A stretch of 64,000 nucleotides of DNA from Bacteroidota bacterium (GTDB lineage: Bacteria > Bacteroidota > Bacteroidia > AKYH767-A > OLB10), in contig JADKFA010000015.1 in NCBI GenBank assembly GCA_016717725.1, forward strand, positions 21,831-85,830, given 5' to 3'. The notes under the pieces were generated by a model that ran no database searches, was not told the DNA's origin, and was given only the letters and a program-made list of their open reading frames with translations. This document shows, piece after piece, positions 12,307-22,366 of the stretch. Each line of letters begins with the position of its first letter. The first letter of the stretch is position 1. The position numbers were made by a program, and so were the translations under genes.

Positions 12307-13485
12307 ATGAAAGAAGTATATATTGTTTCTGCTGTTCGTACTCCCATTGGAAGTTTTGGCGGCGTATTAGCTGGAGTACCAGCAACACAACTTGGAGCAA
12401 CTGCCATCAAGGCGGCTTTAGAAAGAGCAGGTATAAAGCCCGAGCAAGTGAATGAAGTATTGATGGGAAATGTATTGCAAGCCAACGTTGGACAAGCACC
12501 CGCTACGCAAGCTTCCATTTTCGCTGGCATTCCTACTAACGTTCCCGGCACTACGATAAATAAAGTTTGCGCATCGGGAATGAAAGCTATCATGTTGGGG
12601 GCGCAAAGTATTATGCTTGGCGATAACGATGTTGTCGTGGCTGGCGGAATGGAAAACATGAGTGCCGTACCTTACTATTTAGACAAAGCTCGTAACGGCT
12701 ATCGTTTAGGACATGCTCAAATGATTGATGGATTAGTGAAAGATGGATTATGGGATGTGTACAAAGATTATCACATGGGAAATGCGGCTGAACTTTGTGC
12801 TACAGAGTGTAAAATAAGTCGTGAAGAGCAAGATGCTTATGCTATTGAATCATACAAACGTTCACAATCGGCTTGGGCAAAAGGGTTATTTAAAGATGAA
12901 ATTGTACCTGTAAGCATTCCACAAAAAGGGAAAGAGTCCTTGTTGATCCATGAAGACGAAGAATACAAAAAAGTAGATTTTAATAAAATTCCTTCCTTGC
13001 GCCCCGTGTTTGTGAAAGATGGAAGTGTTACTGCTGCTAATGCAAGTACCTTGAATGATGGTGCTGCAGCCGTAGTATTGATGAGTAAGGAAAAAGCAGA
13101 GGCTCTAGGAATAAAACCCTTGGCGAAAATTCGTGGTTTTGCAGATGCGCAACAAGCTCCAGAATGGTTCACCACTACTCCATCAAAGGCATTGCCTTTA
13201 GCAGTAGAAAAAGCGGGGATTAAAATGACGGATGTAGATTATTTTGAAATCAATGAAGCGTTTTCAGTAGTAGCGATTGCAAATAATAACACCATGAAAT
13301 TAGATCCTACCAAAGTAAATGTAAATGGTGGAGCGGTTTCTATTGGACATCCTCTAGGTTGTTCAGGTGCACGAATCATTGTTACCTTGCTGAGTGTTTT
13401 GCAACAAAACAATGGTAAAATTGGTGCTGCAGGTATTTGTAATGGTGGCGGTGGAGCATCGGCAATCGTTATTGAACGCATGTAA
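12307..13485 (+). CDS. Acetyl-CoA C-acetyltransferase (thiolase)
   Basis: A 392-aa thiolase that condenses two acetyl-CoA to acetoacetyl-CoA or runs the reverse cleavage. The catalytic triad is visible: Cys88 (KVCASGMK), His348 (SIGHPLGCSG) and Cys378 (ICNGGGGAS). The length is standard for biosynthetic (AtoB/PhaA-type) thiolases. A TAATTTTG -7-like box lies at 12281-12288, 18 bases before the ATG, but no TTG sits at the expected -33 distance. No other acyl-CoA gene is nearby, so the pathway cannot be assigned from context. Confidence 0.95.
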   Translation: MKEVYIVSAVRTPIGSFGGVLAGVPATQLGATAIKAALERAGIKPEQVNEVLMGNVLQANVGQAPATQASIFAGIPTNVPGTTINKVCASGMKAIMLGAQSIMLGDNDVVVAGGMENMSAVPYYLDKARNGYRLGHAQMIDGLVKDGLWDVYKDYHMGNAAELCATECKISREEQDAYAIESYKRSQSAWAKGLFKDEIVPVSIPQKGKESLLIHEDEEYKKVDFNKIPSLRPVFVKDGSVTAANASTLNDGAAAVVLMSKEKAEALGIKPLAKIRGFADAQQAPEWFTTTPSKALPLAVEKAGIKMTDVDYFEINEAFSVVAIANNNTMKLDPTKVNVNGGAVSIGHPLGCSGARIIVTLLSVLQQNNGKIGAAGICNGGGGASAIVIERM

Positions 13486-13527
13486 GTAAACTTTTGCTGT
13501 GTTTATCAGTATAAGTGAATCAACATT

Positions 13528-14301
13528 ATGAGCTACGGTATTTGTTCCCTTAATTTAATTTCACTTCGGGCTGAGCCTTCTCACCGAAGTGAAGAGATAT
13601 CGCAGCTTCTTTTTGGTGAAACGTTTACGGTTTTGGAACAAGTGAATGAATGGATTAAGATTCATCAAAGCTTTGATGATTATGAAGGATGGATTCAAAA
13701 ATCGCAACAACATCCCTTAGAGCTGAGTGAATTTAACGAGTTGCAAAAGAATAAAGCATTTTTAAGTTACGATCTAGTGCAAATTTTAATCAACCACCAA
13801 AGTATCACTTCCATCTTATTAGGAAGTAGGCTTCCGTGGTTCCGCGATGGTAATTGCAGAATTGGAAATACCACGTATAGCTTTGAAGGGAATGCTCGTC
13901 AAATTGATTCCATGACAACTGGTAAACTCGTTGTTGAAAATGCATATATGTACCTCAATGCACCTTATCACTGGGGAGGAAGAAGTCCATTTGGCATCGA
14001 TTGTAGTGGTCTGACGCAAATGGCGTATAAGCTTTCGGGAATCACATTAAAGCGCGATGCGTGGATGCAAGCTGAACAAGGACAAGCGGTGCATTTGTTA
14101 GATGAAACACAAGTTGGCGATTTAGCTTTTTTCGATAATGAAGAAGGAAAAATTACGCACGTAGGAATTCTTACATCCAAGAATAGAATTATTCATGCCT
14201 CTGGACAAGTGAGAGTGGATAATATTGATCATCATGGAATTTTTAATTTGGATTTGAAGAAATACACGCATAATTTAAGATTGATTAAGAGGATTCTTTA
14301 G
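13528..14301 (+). CDS. NlpC/P60 peptidase with SH3 domain
   Basis: A 257-aa cell-wall endopeptidase candidate cutting peptidoglycan stem peptides. N-terminal SH3-like region about 1-60 (ends GWIQKSQQ), a second SH3-like stretch to about 115, and a C-terminal NlpC/P60 domain. The catalytic Cys159 lies in FGIDCSGL, His211 in KITHVGIL, and a further polar residue, His223, in IIHASGQV. No signal peptide is apparent, so export is uncertain; a related group of gamma-D-glutamyl-diamino-acid peptidases acts on recycled muropeptides in the cytosol. It follows the thiolase by 42 bp. Confidence 0.88.
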   Translation: MSYGICSLNLISLRAEPSHRSEEISQLLFGETFTVLEQVNEWIKIHQSFDDYEGWIQKSQQHPLELSEFNELQKNKAFLSYDLVQILINHQSITSILLGSRLPWFRDGNCRIGNTTYSFEGNARQIDSMTTGKLVVENAYMYLNAPYHWGGRSPFGIDCSGLTQMAYKLSGITLKRDAWMQAEQGQAVHLLDETQVGDLAFFDNEEGKITHVGILTSKNRIIHASGQVRVDNIDHHGIFNLDLKKYTHNLRLIKRIL

Positions 14302-14787
14302 ATGTTGGTTGTTGGTTGTTGGATTTTTAAATAAAATATAAATTTCACTTCGCTTATTTCATTTAGCTTCATGTTACAAGCTACAAGTTGTTTGTCATTC
14401 TAAAGATACTTCGTGCTTTTAGTATGATTTTTTTAGCACTAGAGACACTAGAGTGCACAAGAGAGCACTAGAGAAATTTGATTTATTATAGCCCCTTGTC
14501 TAAGTTACAGGGGCACACATTTAAAAAAAAGACCGAAATATACGCCAAGTCGAACAACACAAACCACATTTTTAAACAGACCCATTCTGGGTAAAATTCT
14601 TAACTTAATGACAGCCCCCTCTGGAGAGGGTCGCGAAGCCTCGAGGAGGCTAAAACTTTATTGTGGCAATAATTTGTTTTCATATCGAGAAATAAGGTTC
14701 TATTGAATAAACTTTAATCTAATCGCGAAGCCTCACGAAAAACTAAAGAGTGCACAAAAGGTTGAGAGATTGAAAACAAAATTTACA
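14302..14787. other. Intergenic region with short repeats
   Basis: A 486-bp gap. It begins with a TTGGTTG microsatellite (about 14304-14322), has iterated CACTAGAG words around 14440-14475, a small hairpin (CCCATTCTGGG, about 14581) and then a dispersed repeat element annotated separately. No coding frame I can support. Confidence 0.6.
14645..14737 (+). repeat. Dispersed repeat element, copy A
   Basis: About 93 bp that matches, in inverted orientation, the segment at 36449-36543. Shared words, in order, include GAGGCTAAA, TTTGTTTTCA, TCGAG, AATAAG and a TTTAATCTAATC-CGAAGCCTC end. Both copies also lie beside the phrase TTAACTTAATGACA. It is non-coding in both places. Confidence 0.65.
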
Positions 14788-15231
14788 CTACCAAGTCCCA
14801 GCTGGAGAAAAAAGAAAATCAGTGGGCGAGTCGAGGTCGAAAAGGTATTGATAGCCTTTTGTTTCTTTGATGCAAAAGGGTTCCAATAAAGAAATCATTT
14901 TTTGGTAACTCTCCTTGGTCAGACTACAAATGAAATTTAGATCACGGTTTGAAAAAATGCCTTCATCCTCCTCTCCTATTACTAATATTAAATTACAATT
15001 TCGCGATTGAATAAACGCCAATGTAGAAATATCCAATTCTTCATTCTTTAAAATTATTGAGTCCTGAATAGCATCTCGAAATAAAATAGCTTCCGACTTA
15101 TCAAAATCGAAAAGTCGAACGAGATCATCGCCGAATTCGTTAATATCTTGAATATAATCGAGGGTCATAAGTTTTGCTAAATTATCTAGAAAAATTGATT
15201 GTTCATCTAAAGCAGAGAAAAAATAAATCAT
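14788..15231 (-). CDS. Hypothetical protein
   Basis: A 147-aa acidic protein that I do not recognise. It has no signal peptide, no membrane segment and no Cys-rich or metal motif. A predicted mixed alpha/beta pattern is visible, with a beta-like stretch NLILVIGEEDEG near the middle. It stands alone on the minus strand between an intergenic repeat region and a cupredoxin gene. Plausible start: ATG at 15231. Confidence 0.6.
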   Translation of the reverse strand: MIYFFSALDEQSIFLDNLAKLMTLDYIQDINEFGDDLVRLFDFDKSEAILFRDAIQDSIILKNEELDISTLAFIQSRNCNLILVIGEEDEGIFSNRDLNFICSLTKESYQKMISLLEPFCIKETKGYQYLFDLDSPTDFLFSPAGTW

Positions 15232-15328
15232 AAAATTCTACATCTTAAAATGGTAAAAAAAACTACCCATAAAAACGATCTTATTCCAGACAATTTTTAT
15301 GGGTAGAATTTAAGTTTCTCGAGGTAGA

Positions 15329-15940
15329 CTATTCAACAATAATTTTCTTAGTCAAGGTAGTTTCGCGGTTGTAAAATTTAATAAAGTAAGCTCCCTTTGC
15401 GTGTTTAGTTAGATCCAGATCGAATATTGTATTTCTTTCTTCAGATTGAAAAACGCTCTTCCCTGTCACATCAAAAACTTCAACCATGCCCTTTTCAACA
15501 GGAGCATCCGATGTGATAGACAGTTGAAACTTACCTTGCGAAGGATTAGGAGATACGAAAATAGAAGCTTGGGTAGAATTTTCATCAATTCCAATTGTAT
15601 TTTGAACGATTATAGTTCCCTTCATTCCCATTGAATTGTGTAGAGAACAAACATAAAAATGAGTACCTACACCTAACTGAGAAGGCAAAATCATAGTTCC
15701 ACCAAATGGAGTTTGAAATCCACCAATGAGTGCTGCATTTCCATTAGAATTCCAGGTAGTCTGACTCACTTCTCTTGCATCGTGACCTCCACCGATTAAG
15801 AAATTTACTGAATCACCCACTTGTATGGTAATAGTAGCAGGTGAAAACGTAAAACCAGAAGTATTAATGACCCAAACAGTGCTGAAACCTGTTATGCTCA
15901 TTAACATAAGTGCAATCGAAAGTAAAAATTTTCTTTTCAT
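15329..15940 (-). CDS. Secreted cupredoxin-domain protein with T9SS tail
   Basis: 203 aa. The signal peptide is residues 1-20 (KRKFLLSIALMLMSITGFS). A plastocyanin/azurin-like domain (about 21-113) carries a candidate type 1 copper site: His53 (GGHDAR), Cys98 (YVCSLH), His101 and Met104 or Met106 (HNSMGMKG). The remainder (about 125-203) is a T9SS type A sorting domain: FVSPNPSQGKFQLSI, then ITSKK-like end KKIIVE. Role inferred: a surface or extracellular electron carrier or copper protein. No redox partner is nearby. Confidence 0.85.
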   Translation of the reverse strand: MKRKFLLSIALMLMSITGFSTVWVINTSGFTFSPATITIQVGDSVNFLIGGGHDAREVSQTTWNSNGNAALIGGFQTPFGGTMILPSQLGVGTHFYVCSLHNSMGMKGTIIVQNTIGIDENSTQASIFVSPNPSQGKFQLSITSDAPVEKGMVEVFDVTGKSVFQSEERNTIFDLDLTKHAKGAYFIKFYNRETTLTKKIIVE

Positions 15941-16315
15941 AATTATTTGTTTTTTGTGTGTGTCCTACTCGTATGGCTTTTCGGTTCCGCCTTTTGATTA
16001 TTTTTTGTGAACAACCTTACTGCATTAAATTGCTAAGGGTTTTCATATAAATTTTTATTCACTGCCCACGAACGATCTATAAAATCAATAAACCATTCCA
16101 TTTTACTTTAACAAATCAATAATTCCATTTACTATTAAAACGATGAAATTCGTACTCGAAATTAAATACACAAGCCTACATCGCTTCCCAATATGGAATT
16201 ATCTGGACTAAGGTATGAATATTAATTTAAATTTGGATTACAGAAGGTATTATTTAACATTAACCAACAATTCCAATTTTAATATTTTGATTTTCAAAAC
16301 GATTCCGAGTAAAAA
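15941..16315. other. Intergenic, nothing recognised
   Basis: A 375-bp AT-rich gap upstream of the cupredoxin gene and downstream of the PKD protein gene (both minus). I see no gene, strong hairpin or repeat. It should hold the cupredoxin gene promoter. Confidence 0.5.
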
Positions 16316-18875
16316 TTACAATTGCTTGATTAACTTAATTGTTTTCCATTGGAAGCCGTCGCTTATTTCGACTAAGTAGATGCCTAACAGAAGATCAGAT
16401 CCAAACTGAAAAGGTCCCATTGAATTAACTTTTTCTACTCTTTGCACTTCCCTTCCTGTAAAATCTCTAATCAGTAAAACTACATCTAGATTATTAACAG
16501 ATTTCACATCTAAAGTAAAATTAGAACTTGACGGATTTGGATAAACGGTAACATCCCATTCATTTTTTTGCTGCGCTAAGAAATCACGACAGGTCATCGT
16601 AACTGTCATAGTACGAAAAGCACTACTACCACAAGTATTGTTTGATTTGACTTTTACACTTCCTCCTACCACTCCATAATCCACCAAAACTGAAGGCGTA
16701 GTTTGACCCGTAATGACGGCTCCTGTTGGCGCCTTCCATGTATAACTGGATGCACCCAACACATTAGGAATTGAATATGCCACTCCCACTTGATTTGCAC
16801 AAACCGATGCAGCCCCAGAAATTATATCAGGCATTTTGGGAGTACTGCGAATCGTTAACGATTTTAATCCACTTGTACCACATGCATTACTTGCAGAAAC
16901 TTTAAGTGCACCTGTTTTAAATAATGCATCGAAATTTAGTGTGATGGAAGTAGTACCTTGACCACTTACCAAGGTAGTATTTGCAGGTAATGTCCAGTTG
17001 TAGCTAGTGGCTCCTACCACGGGTGCTATTGAGTAAGCAACATTTGTTGATCCGGCACAAACTTCTTCGGAAAGTCCAGAAATTAAAGCAGGAGTTGAAG
17101 GTTTTCCTCGAACACTTAACGATTTAAATAAACTACTCCCTACACAATTTACCGCTGCTACTTTTATTGAACCCGATGTAAAATTTGAGAGGAAATTTAC
17201 CGAGATTGTGTTTGTACCTTGTCCGCTCATTATGGTGGCTGTGGATGGAACGGTCCATTGATAACTTGTTGCATTCGCTACCACAGGACAACTATAAACC
17301 ATTCCTGTTCCGCCTGCACAAGGCAATGTGTTACCAGCAATGCTTAACGGCTTTGCTGGAATACTATTGAATACAGTGATGGCCAAGCAATGATCGGCAC
17401 TACTTCCACAACTATTCGATGCCAACACACAAATATCACCGCTAATAGCACTATTAGAAAACTCTACAGAAATTATATTTGTTCCCTGACCTGAAGAAAT
17501 GATAGCGCCTGCAGGTACTATCCATGTATAAGAAATAGCATCTACAACAGGATCTACAGAATACAAATTGTTTTGTGTATTCACACAAGTGATATTTGAT
17601 CCGGTAATAGATGTTGGAGAAACGGGCGAACCATTAACTGCAATGAAATTTGTGATGATTAGAGTATCATTCCCTGCAGCATTCGAAGCGACTAAAGAAA
17701 CATTATAAACTCCTGCAGATGGATATTGCACTTGCGGATTTTGCAAGGTGGAAGAGGATGGGATTCCGCCTGGAAAACTCCATTGCCAAGAAGTTGGTAA
17801 ATTAACACTTTGATCGGTGAATATTACCATTGCATTTTCACAAATTGTTGCATTGCTCACGATAAAATTTGCGATGGGTTTTGGAAATAAATATGCACCA
17901 GGCAAATAACTTGCGAGATTAAATGACCTTAATTTAGCAGGAACATTGGCTCCAGTAGTATAAAGTTCATTCGAGACAAAGGCCAATGAATTATTAAAAA
18001 ACTCTACCCCTTCTACTTGTCCATAAATATTTTGGGTAGAAAGATCAAACTTTCTTTTGTTGCCATTAAAAAATAAATTGTTTTTGTAATCATAAAGCAT
18101 ATAGAGTGAAACGGGCTTTGTTCCTGTTCTCAAATATCCAATCAATGAGATTACTCCAAATTGTTGAACCGTTGCTCCTGTTACTAAGAATCCAGTGTTT
18201 AGTGTTTCGCGTAATTGTGCTACATGCGTACCAGGACTATTGGGTAATATATAATGCTTCGTTTGAAAGTCGACCCAGTTCTTGCTAAAAAGATGAATAG
18301 AGTCGTTCAAAAAAATCATTGCTTCACAATCGAAATTATGATTCGTAGGATTGGAAACAAACGATGTTTGATCGGAAAAGGAAAAATTAATGATAGAAGC
18401 TGTTACCGAAGTTGTGGTTGGTGTGAGTGCCGATTTATTAATGCGATAAATTTTTAAATCTTGACGGTTGCCATTATTATTTCCAAAATCACCTACAAAC
18501 AAATAATCATTATTGGAGGCCATATCTTCCCAATCAACGTTTGTTGCGTTGCTGACATCCACCGTTTGAAAAATTGTATTGGTTACGGTATCGATTCGAT
18601 AAATATCATTTGGATTACCTGAGTCACTAAACGACCATAATTTTCCATCCAAAAAAGTCAAGCCAGAGCTTTCATTCAACAAAGGAGTGCTTAAGGTTAG
18701 TTTTATCGGTTAAAGGTAGACTGGTAGCGTTGTAAGTACAGGAACCATTATTGATGGTAGCAGCATTATTGTAATTATTAGCTTGTGGATCGGTACAACC
18801 AGAAACTTGTGCTTGAGTATTGAAAGCAAAGCATAATACGATACCAACTAAAATAAACTGAAAGGGAAATTTCAT
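16316..18875 (-). CDS. PKD-repeat secreted protein, T9SS cargo, frameshift near N-terminus
   Basis: Read as one gene split by an indel. The first 60 or so residues (from 18875) hold a signal peptide (KFPFQFILVGIVLCFAFNTQAQ region) and a GCTDPQANNYN motif common at the start of Bacteroidota secreted proteins. The frame then ends at 18672. The second frame resumes at STPLLNESSGLTF. One base too many (or two missing) around 18691-18694 explains the break. After that come a propeller-like region to about residue 270, a PKD domain (FTDQSVNLPTSWQWSFPGG), several PKD-like/Ig-like units of about 80 aa, and a C-terminal sorting domain (VYPNPSSSNFTLDV). Probably surface-located; ligand unknown. Confidence 0.85.
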
Positions 18876-19332
18876 AGGAATAATAATTTGTCATTGCAAT
18901 TTAAAATAAAAACTTGAAATAGTAAAATATAGATGGGAATATTTCTTTGAAAACTCATTTCTAACCAAAATTCCAAAAGAAGATGGATGAATTTAATTCT
19001 GTTTTATAATATAGGACACAGGGCCTTTCGGTCGCTTTTACTTCACCAAATTTTCTCGCAGAGGCGCAAAGGCCGCAAAGGTTTTTCGCGATTTTTTTTC
19101 TCATAAAAGGCGCAGTCCCGATAGCTATTGGGACGCAAAGTTTTCTCACAAAGACGAAGACGCAAAGGCTGTGCTAAGAAAAATCTCTCACAATATCTTC
19201 TCTAAATATTTCTATCGTAGACGCAAACTAGGTTACCTAGACACAATTCTTAATTCTGATCCCGATAGCTATCGGGACTTAATTCTTAATTCTTAATTCT
19301 TAATTCTTATCCCGATAGCTATCGGGACTGAA
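18876..19332. repeat. Intergenic REP cluster
   Basis: A 457-bp gap with iterated GGCGCAAAGG-type words (about 19050-19170) and three copies of the palindrome CCCGATAGCTATCGGG (19115-19134 with one mismatch, 19261-19277, 19311-19327). Between the last two is a TTCTTAATTC microsatellite. No coding frame is supported. Confidence 0.75.
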
Positions 19333-19973
19333 TTAACCCAGCGGTCTATACTCCGTCTCTAAAATTTGTTCGTTCAATAATTCAACGATTGACGAGTACG
19401 CATTCTTCAACGCTTTTTTCACTTCGGCTTTGTCCATCCATCTTGCTTCAACAATTCCCTCCTCCAATTGAGGAACTGGTGTGCTGATGTCGGTGCTACT
19501 CATCAAAAACCAATACGTCTTTTTTAAAATGATTGTATCCTTATAGGGATAAGTATGGAAACTTGTTTTTATTTGCTTAGATAATTTTAATTCGCCAATA
19601 CCACATTCTTCATACACTTCGCGAACTGCAGCTACATCGGCTTCCTCGCCGGCTTCAATTTTTCCTTTTGGTAAATCCCATTTTCCATTTCGGAAAATCA
19701 TCAACAGTTTATTAGTTTGGGAATTGATGACTACACCACCCGCAGCTTTTAATATAGTGTAAAGAGAAGTAAATTTTTCCAGGTCTCATCGATGTTTTCC
19801 GATTGAATGACTAAACTTTCTGTTTGTGGATTTTCTTCAAAAGCCTTGACTAAAACTTTGAGATAATCTTTGGGTTCGTTACCCTTCAGTTTGATCACCA
19901 TTTCGGCATTGCCGATGGGATCGTAAGTTCCCACAAATTTTAAAAGTCGCTCATTAATATAAACCTGATACAT
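19333..19973 (-). CDS. Nudix hydrolase with N-terminal domain, one frameshift
   Basis: Two overlapping frames form one gene of about 213 aa. The N-terminal part (from 19973, MYQVYINERLLKF) runs to ETWKNL. One base is missing at about 19771-19773; with it the sequence reads on as FTSLYTILKAAGGVVIN into the Nudix domain. The Nudix box is perfect: G-x5-E-x7-REVYEECGI. It hydrolyses nucleoside diphosphate-linked compounds; the substrate is unknown. It is divergent from pyrE, an arrangement I recall from other Bacteroidota. ATG start kept at 19973. Confidence 0.85.
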
Positions 19974-20000
19974 GTTTTGGGTTGCTTAGGGTTTAAAAGA

Positions 20001-20031
20001 TTGGTTGTTTCACATGAATCCATTAGGTTTG
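20001..20031 (+). promoter_or_regulatory. Bacteroidota-type promoter for pyrE
   Basis: TTG at 20001-20003, 20-bp spacer, TAGGTTTG (TAnnTTTG) at 20024-20031. The pyrE ATG at 20038 is only six bases downstream of the -7 box, so the transcript would be leaderless or nearly so. This decides against the longer TTG-initiated frame starting at 20005. Confidence 0.6.
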
Positions 20032-20037
20032 TGGTTC

Positions 20038-20676
20038 ATGGATGATACCGCATCAAAAGTAGCCGAATTCCTGCTTCAAATCAAAGCGATTAAATTGCAG
20101 CCTGATCAGCCTTTTACTTGGGCTTCTGGCTGGAAATCACCCATTTACTGTGATAATCGAATTGCGCTCTCTTATCCACGGGTAAGAACTTTTATCCGTC
20201 AAGAGCTCGTAAAGTTGATAGAAAGCAAGTTTGGCCGCCCCGATATCATTGCAGGAGTTGCCACAGCCGCCATTGCTCCAGGAGCTTTAGTTGCTGAAGC
20301 GATGGGTTTACCTTTCGTATATATTCGACCTAATCCAAAAGAACATGGCCGACAAAATACCATCGAAGGAGAAGTGCAACCGAATCAATCAGCAGTAGTA
20401 ATTGAAGATTTGATTTCTACTGGAGGAAGTAGTCTAAAAGCCGTTGAAGAATTGAGAAAGAATAATGTTTTAGTGAAAGGCTTGGTGTCTATCTTTACTT
20501 ATGGATTCGAAAGTGCCAATGAAAATTTTAAAAAGTCAGCTTGTCCATGGTATTCATTGAGTAATTATGATGTGCTCATCAAACAAGCCATCGCCACAGG
20601 ATATGTGCGTAAAGAAGAGCTCCCATTGCTAGAATCGTGGCGAAAGAAACCAGACATTTGGAAGGCAAACGGATAA
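20038..20676 (+). CDS. pyrE: Orotate phosphoribosyltransferase
   Basis: 212 aa. It makes orotidine 5'-phosphate from orotate and PRPP in pyrimidine synthesis. The PRPP motif is AVVIEDLISTGGSS. The substrate loop KEHGRQNTIEG and the N-terminal FTWASGWKSPIYCDNR are characteristic. The start is placed at MDDTAS because the upstream in-frame region overlaps the promoter. It heads a run of housekeeping genes (SRPBCC, biotin ligase opposite, rsfS, ftsH). Confidence 0.95.
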   Translation: MDDTASKVAEFLLQIKAIKLQPDQPFTWASGWKSPIYCDNRIALSYPRVRTFIRQELVKLIESKFGRPDIIAGVATAAIAPGALVAEAMGLPFVYIRPNPKEHGRQNTIEGEVQPNQSAVVIEDLISTGGSSLKAVEELRKNNVLVKGLVSIFTYGFESANENFKKSACPWYSLSNYDVLIKQAIATGYVRKEELPLLESWRKKPDIWKANG

Positions 20677-20716
20677 TATTTATTGAAAATATTTTAGCAT
20701 TAAACACTGCAAAGAG

Positions 20717-21121
20717 ATGACCAGAATAGAAAGTGAAAAAGTAATTGTGAATCAGAAAGCGGAAGAAATTTATAATTTCCTTGGCGATTTCAATAATATC
20801 GGAAACTTAATGCCTGAGCAGGTAGAAGGATTTACGGTAACAGGAGAAACTTGCAAATTCACTATCAAAGGGATGGCCACATTAGGATTAAAGTACGAGA
20901 GTAAAACACCATTTACAGAGGTAGTGATGGCTAAACACGAAAAAGCACCTTTCGATTTGAAACTCATCTGCAAAATTGCTGATTGCAATGATGGCACCTC
21001 TGAATTACAATTATTTTTTGATGCTGATTTAAATCCATTCTTAAAAATGATGGCTGAAAAACCATTGGCTAATTTTTTAAATTTATTGGTGCGCAAGTAT
21101 CAAAGTATGCATTCTGCTTAA
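20717..21121 (+). CDS. SRPBCC/START-like family protein
   Basis: 134 aa, a small START-fold-like protein that probably binds a hydrophobic ligand. Pattern: IYNFLGDFNNIGNLMPEQV near the N-terminus, followed by strands and a C-terminal helix LANFLNLLVRKYQ. No signal peptide. It sits 40 bp after pyrE, as I recall from other Bacteroidota, so co-transcription is likely. No specific role is known to me. Confidence 0.8.
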   Translation: MTRIESEKVIVNQKAEEIYNFLGDFNNIGNLMPEQVEGFTVTGETCKFTIKGMATLGLKYESKTPFTEVVMAKHEKAPFDLKLICKIADCNDGTSELQLFFDADLNPFLKMMAEKPLANFLNLLVRKYQSMHSA

Positions 21122-21134
21122 TTCAACCCTTACT

Positions 21135-21869
21135 TTACTTTACGATCATTCGGGTTTGAGGATGAAGACATCTCAACCGCTTACCATCTACTTCAATTAT
21201 TGCAGCTCCTTCTTTATCAACCTCAACTAAAATTCCTTTGGAAAATTCTTGGTCCGATATAAACTTACTTTCCTCTCCTGCTTTATAAAGTAACTTTTGG
21301 TAATCTTCCGCAATCAAATCATATTTTCCATTCAAAAGTTGTTGATAATCAGACCAAATCTCATCAAAAAGCTTAACAACTTCCAATTCTGGTTCATACC
21401 TCTTATTGCTTGATATTCTCAATGATGTACCAGGAGTCCCGTAATTAAAATCAAAATGCAATTGATTCAAATTAATCCCGATTCCAGCAGTTACTGAAGC
21501 GATTTGATTTCCCCGAATGCTATTCTCAATGAGAATTCCGGCTACCTTTTTATCACCTATCAAAATATCATTTGGCCACTTAATTTTCACATCATCATTG
21601 ACCTTAGAAGCGATATACCTTGCTGTTCCGCAGGCTATTGCCTTATTTAAAAAATATTGGTTTTCAACAGAAAAATTTTGGGGTAAAAACAATATTGATG
21701 CGTAAAGACCGTCTCCAGGAAGACTTTGCCATGAATTTCCTCTCTGACCACGGCCTTTCGTTTGCTCCAGGCTGATAACGACCGTGCCCTCCTCGAGAGA
21801 GTTATTATCTAACAAAGTCTGTAAATAATTGTTAGTAGAATCAACAGAAGAGAGTACGATTAAATTCAT
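21135..21869 (-). CDS. birA: Biotin--[acetyl-CoA-carboxylase] ligase
   Basis: 244 aa from ATG 21869. It attaches biotin to carboxylase BCCP domains via biotinyl-AMP. Motifs: KGRGQRGNSW (adenylate-binding loop), KIKWPNDILIGDKKVAGILIE, and a C-terminal SH3-like domain. It lacks an N-terminal HTH, so it is a monofunctional ligase, not a repressor. The open frame extends 75 codons upstream but runs antisense into rsfS; MNLIVLSSVDSTNNYL is the family-like start. It is divergent from rsfS with about 50 bp between them. Confidence 0.93.
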   Translation of the reverse strand: MNLIVLSSVDSTNNYLQTLLDNNSLEEGTVVISLEQTKGRGQRGNSWQSLPGDGLYASILFLPQNFSVENQYFLNKAIACGTARYIASKVNDDVKIKWPNDILIGDKKVAGILIENSIRGNQIASVTAGIGINLNQLHFDFNYGTPGTSLRISSNKRYEPELEVVKLFDEIWSDYQQLLNGKYDLIAEDYQKLLYKAGEESKFISDQEFSKGILVEVDKEGAAIIEVDGKRLRCLHPQTRMIVK

Positions 21870-21918
21870 TTCGGGGTTAAAAATGAGTAATTTTGCAAAA
21901 ATACTATAATAGAACTGA

Positions 21919-22314
21919 ATGGTAAAAAGTGCGGCTGCAAGAATTAGGAAACCTGAAGTCATTGACGATATTTTAGTGAATGGTGTCATAAAAGGTTTGC
22001 AAGATCGAAAAGCAAAGGAAATAGTAGTGATGGACCTTAGAAACATTGGCGGAGTCGTTTCAGATTTTTTCATTGTTTGCCAAGGGGATTCATCCACACA
22101 GGTAGAAGGTATCGCAAGATCAGTAGAAGAAACAGTATTAACAGAATGCGGGGAAAATCCCGAACATATTGAAGGAGTTAAAAATGCGCTATGGGTGTTA
22201 ATCGACTATATAAGCGTGGTAGTTCATATCTTCCAACCCGAACAAAGAGATTATTACGGAATTGAACGTCTATGGGCGGATGCGGAAATAGTAAGAATTA
22301 CAGATAACAATTGA
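21919..22314 (+). CDS. rsfS: Ribosome silencing factor
   Basis: 131 aa, RsfS/Iojap family. It binds uL14 and blocks subunit joining under starvation. Motifs: DLRNIGGVVSDFFIVCQGDS and the acidic C-terminal DYISVVVHIFQPEQRDYYGIERLW type region. A TAATTTTG box lies at 21888-21895. It is followed 52 bp later by ftsH, a conserved Bacteroidota pair. Confidence 0.95.
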   Translation: MVKSAAARIRKPEVIDDILVNGVIKGLQDRKAKEIVVMDLRNIGGVVSDFFIVCQGDSSTQVEGIARSVEETVLTECGENPEHIEGVKNALWVLIDYISVVVHIFQPEQRDYYGIERLWADAEIVRITDNN

Positions 22315-22366
22315 ATCGTTAAGCGTTTAATTAAAGACCTTAGCACTTAAGAAGAGAACAAAAAAA

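Noticed and set aside
21870..22097. 75-codon N-terminal extension of the biotin ligase
   Set aside because: It lies antisense inside rsfS and the family starts at MNLIVLSSVDSTNN.
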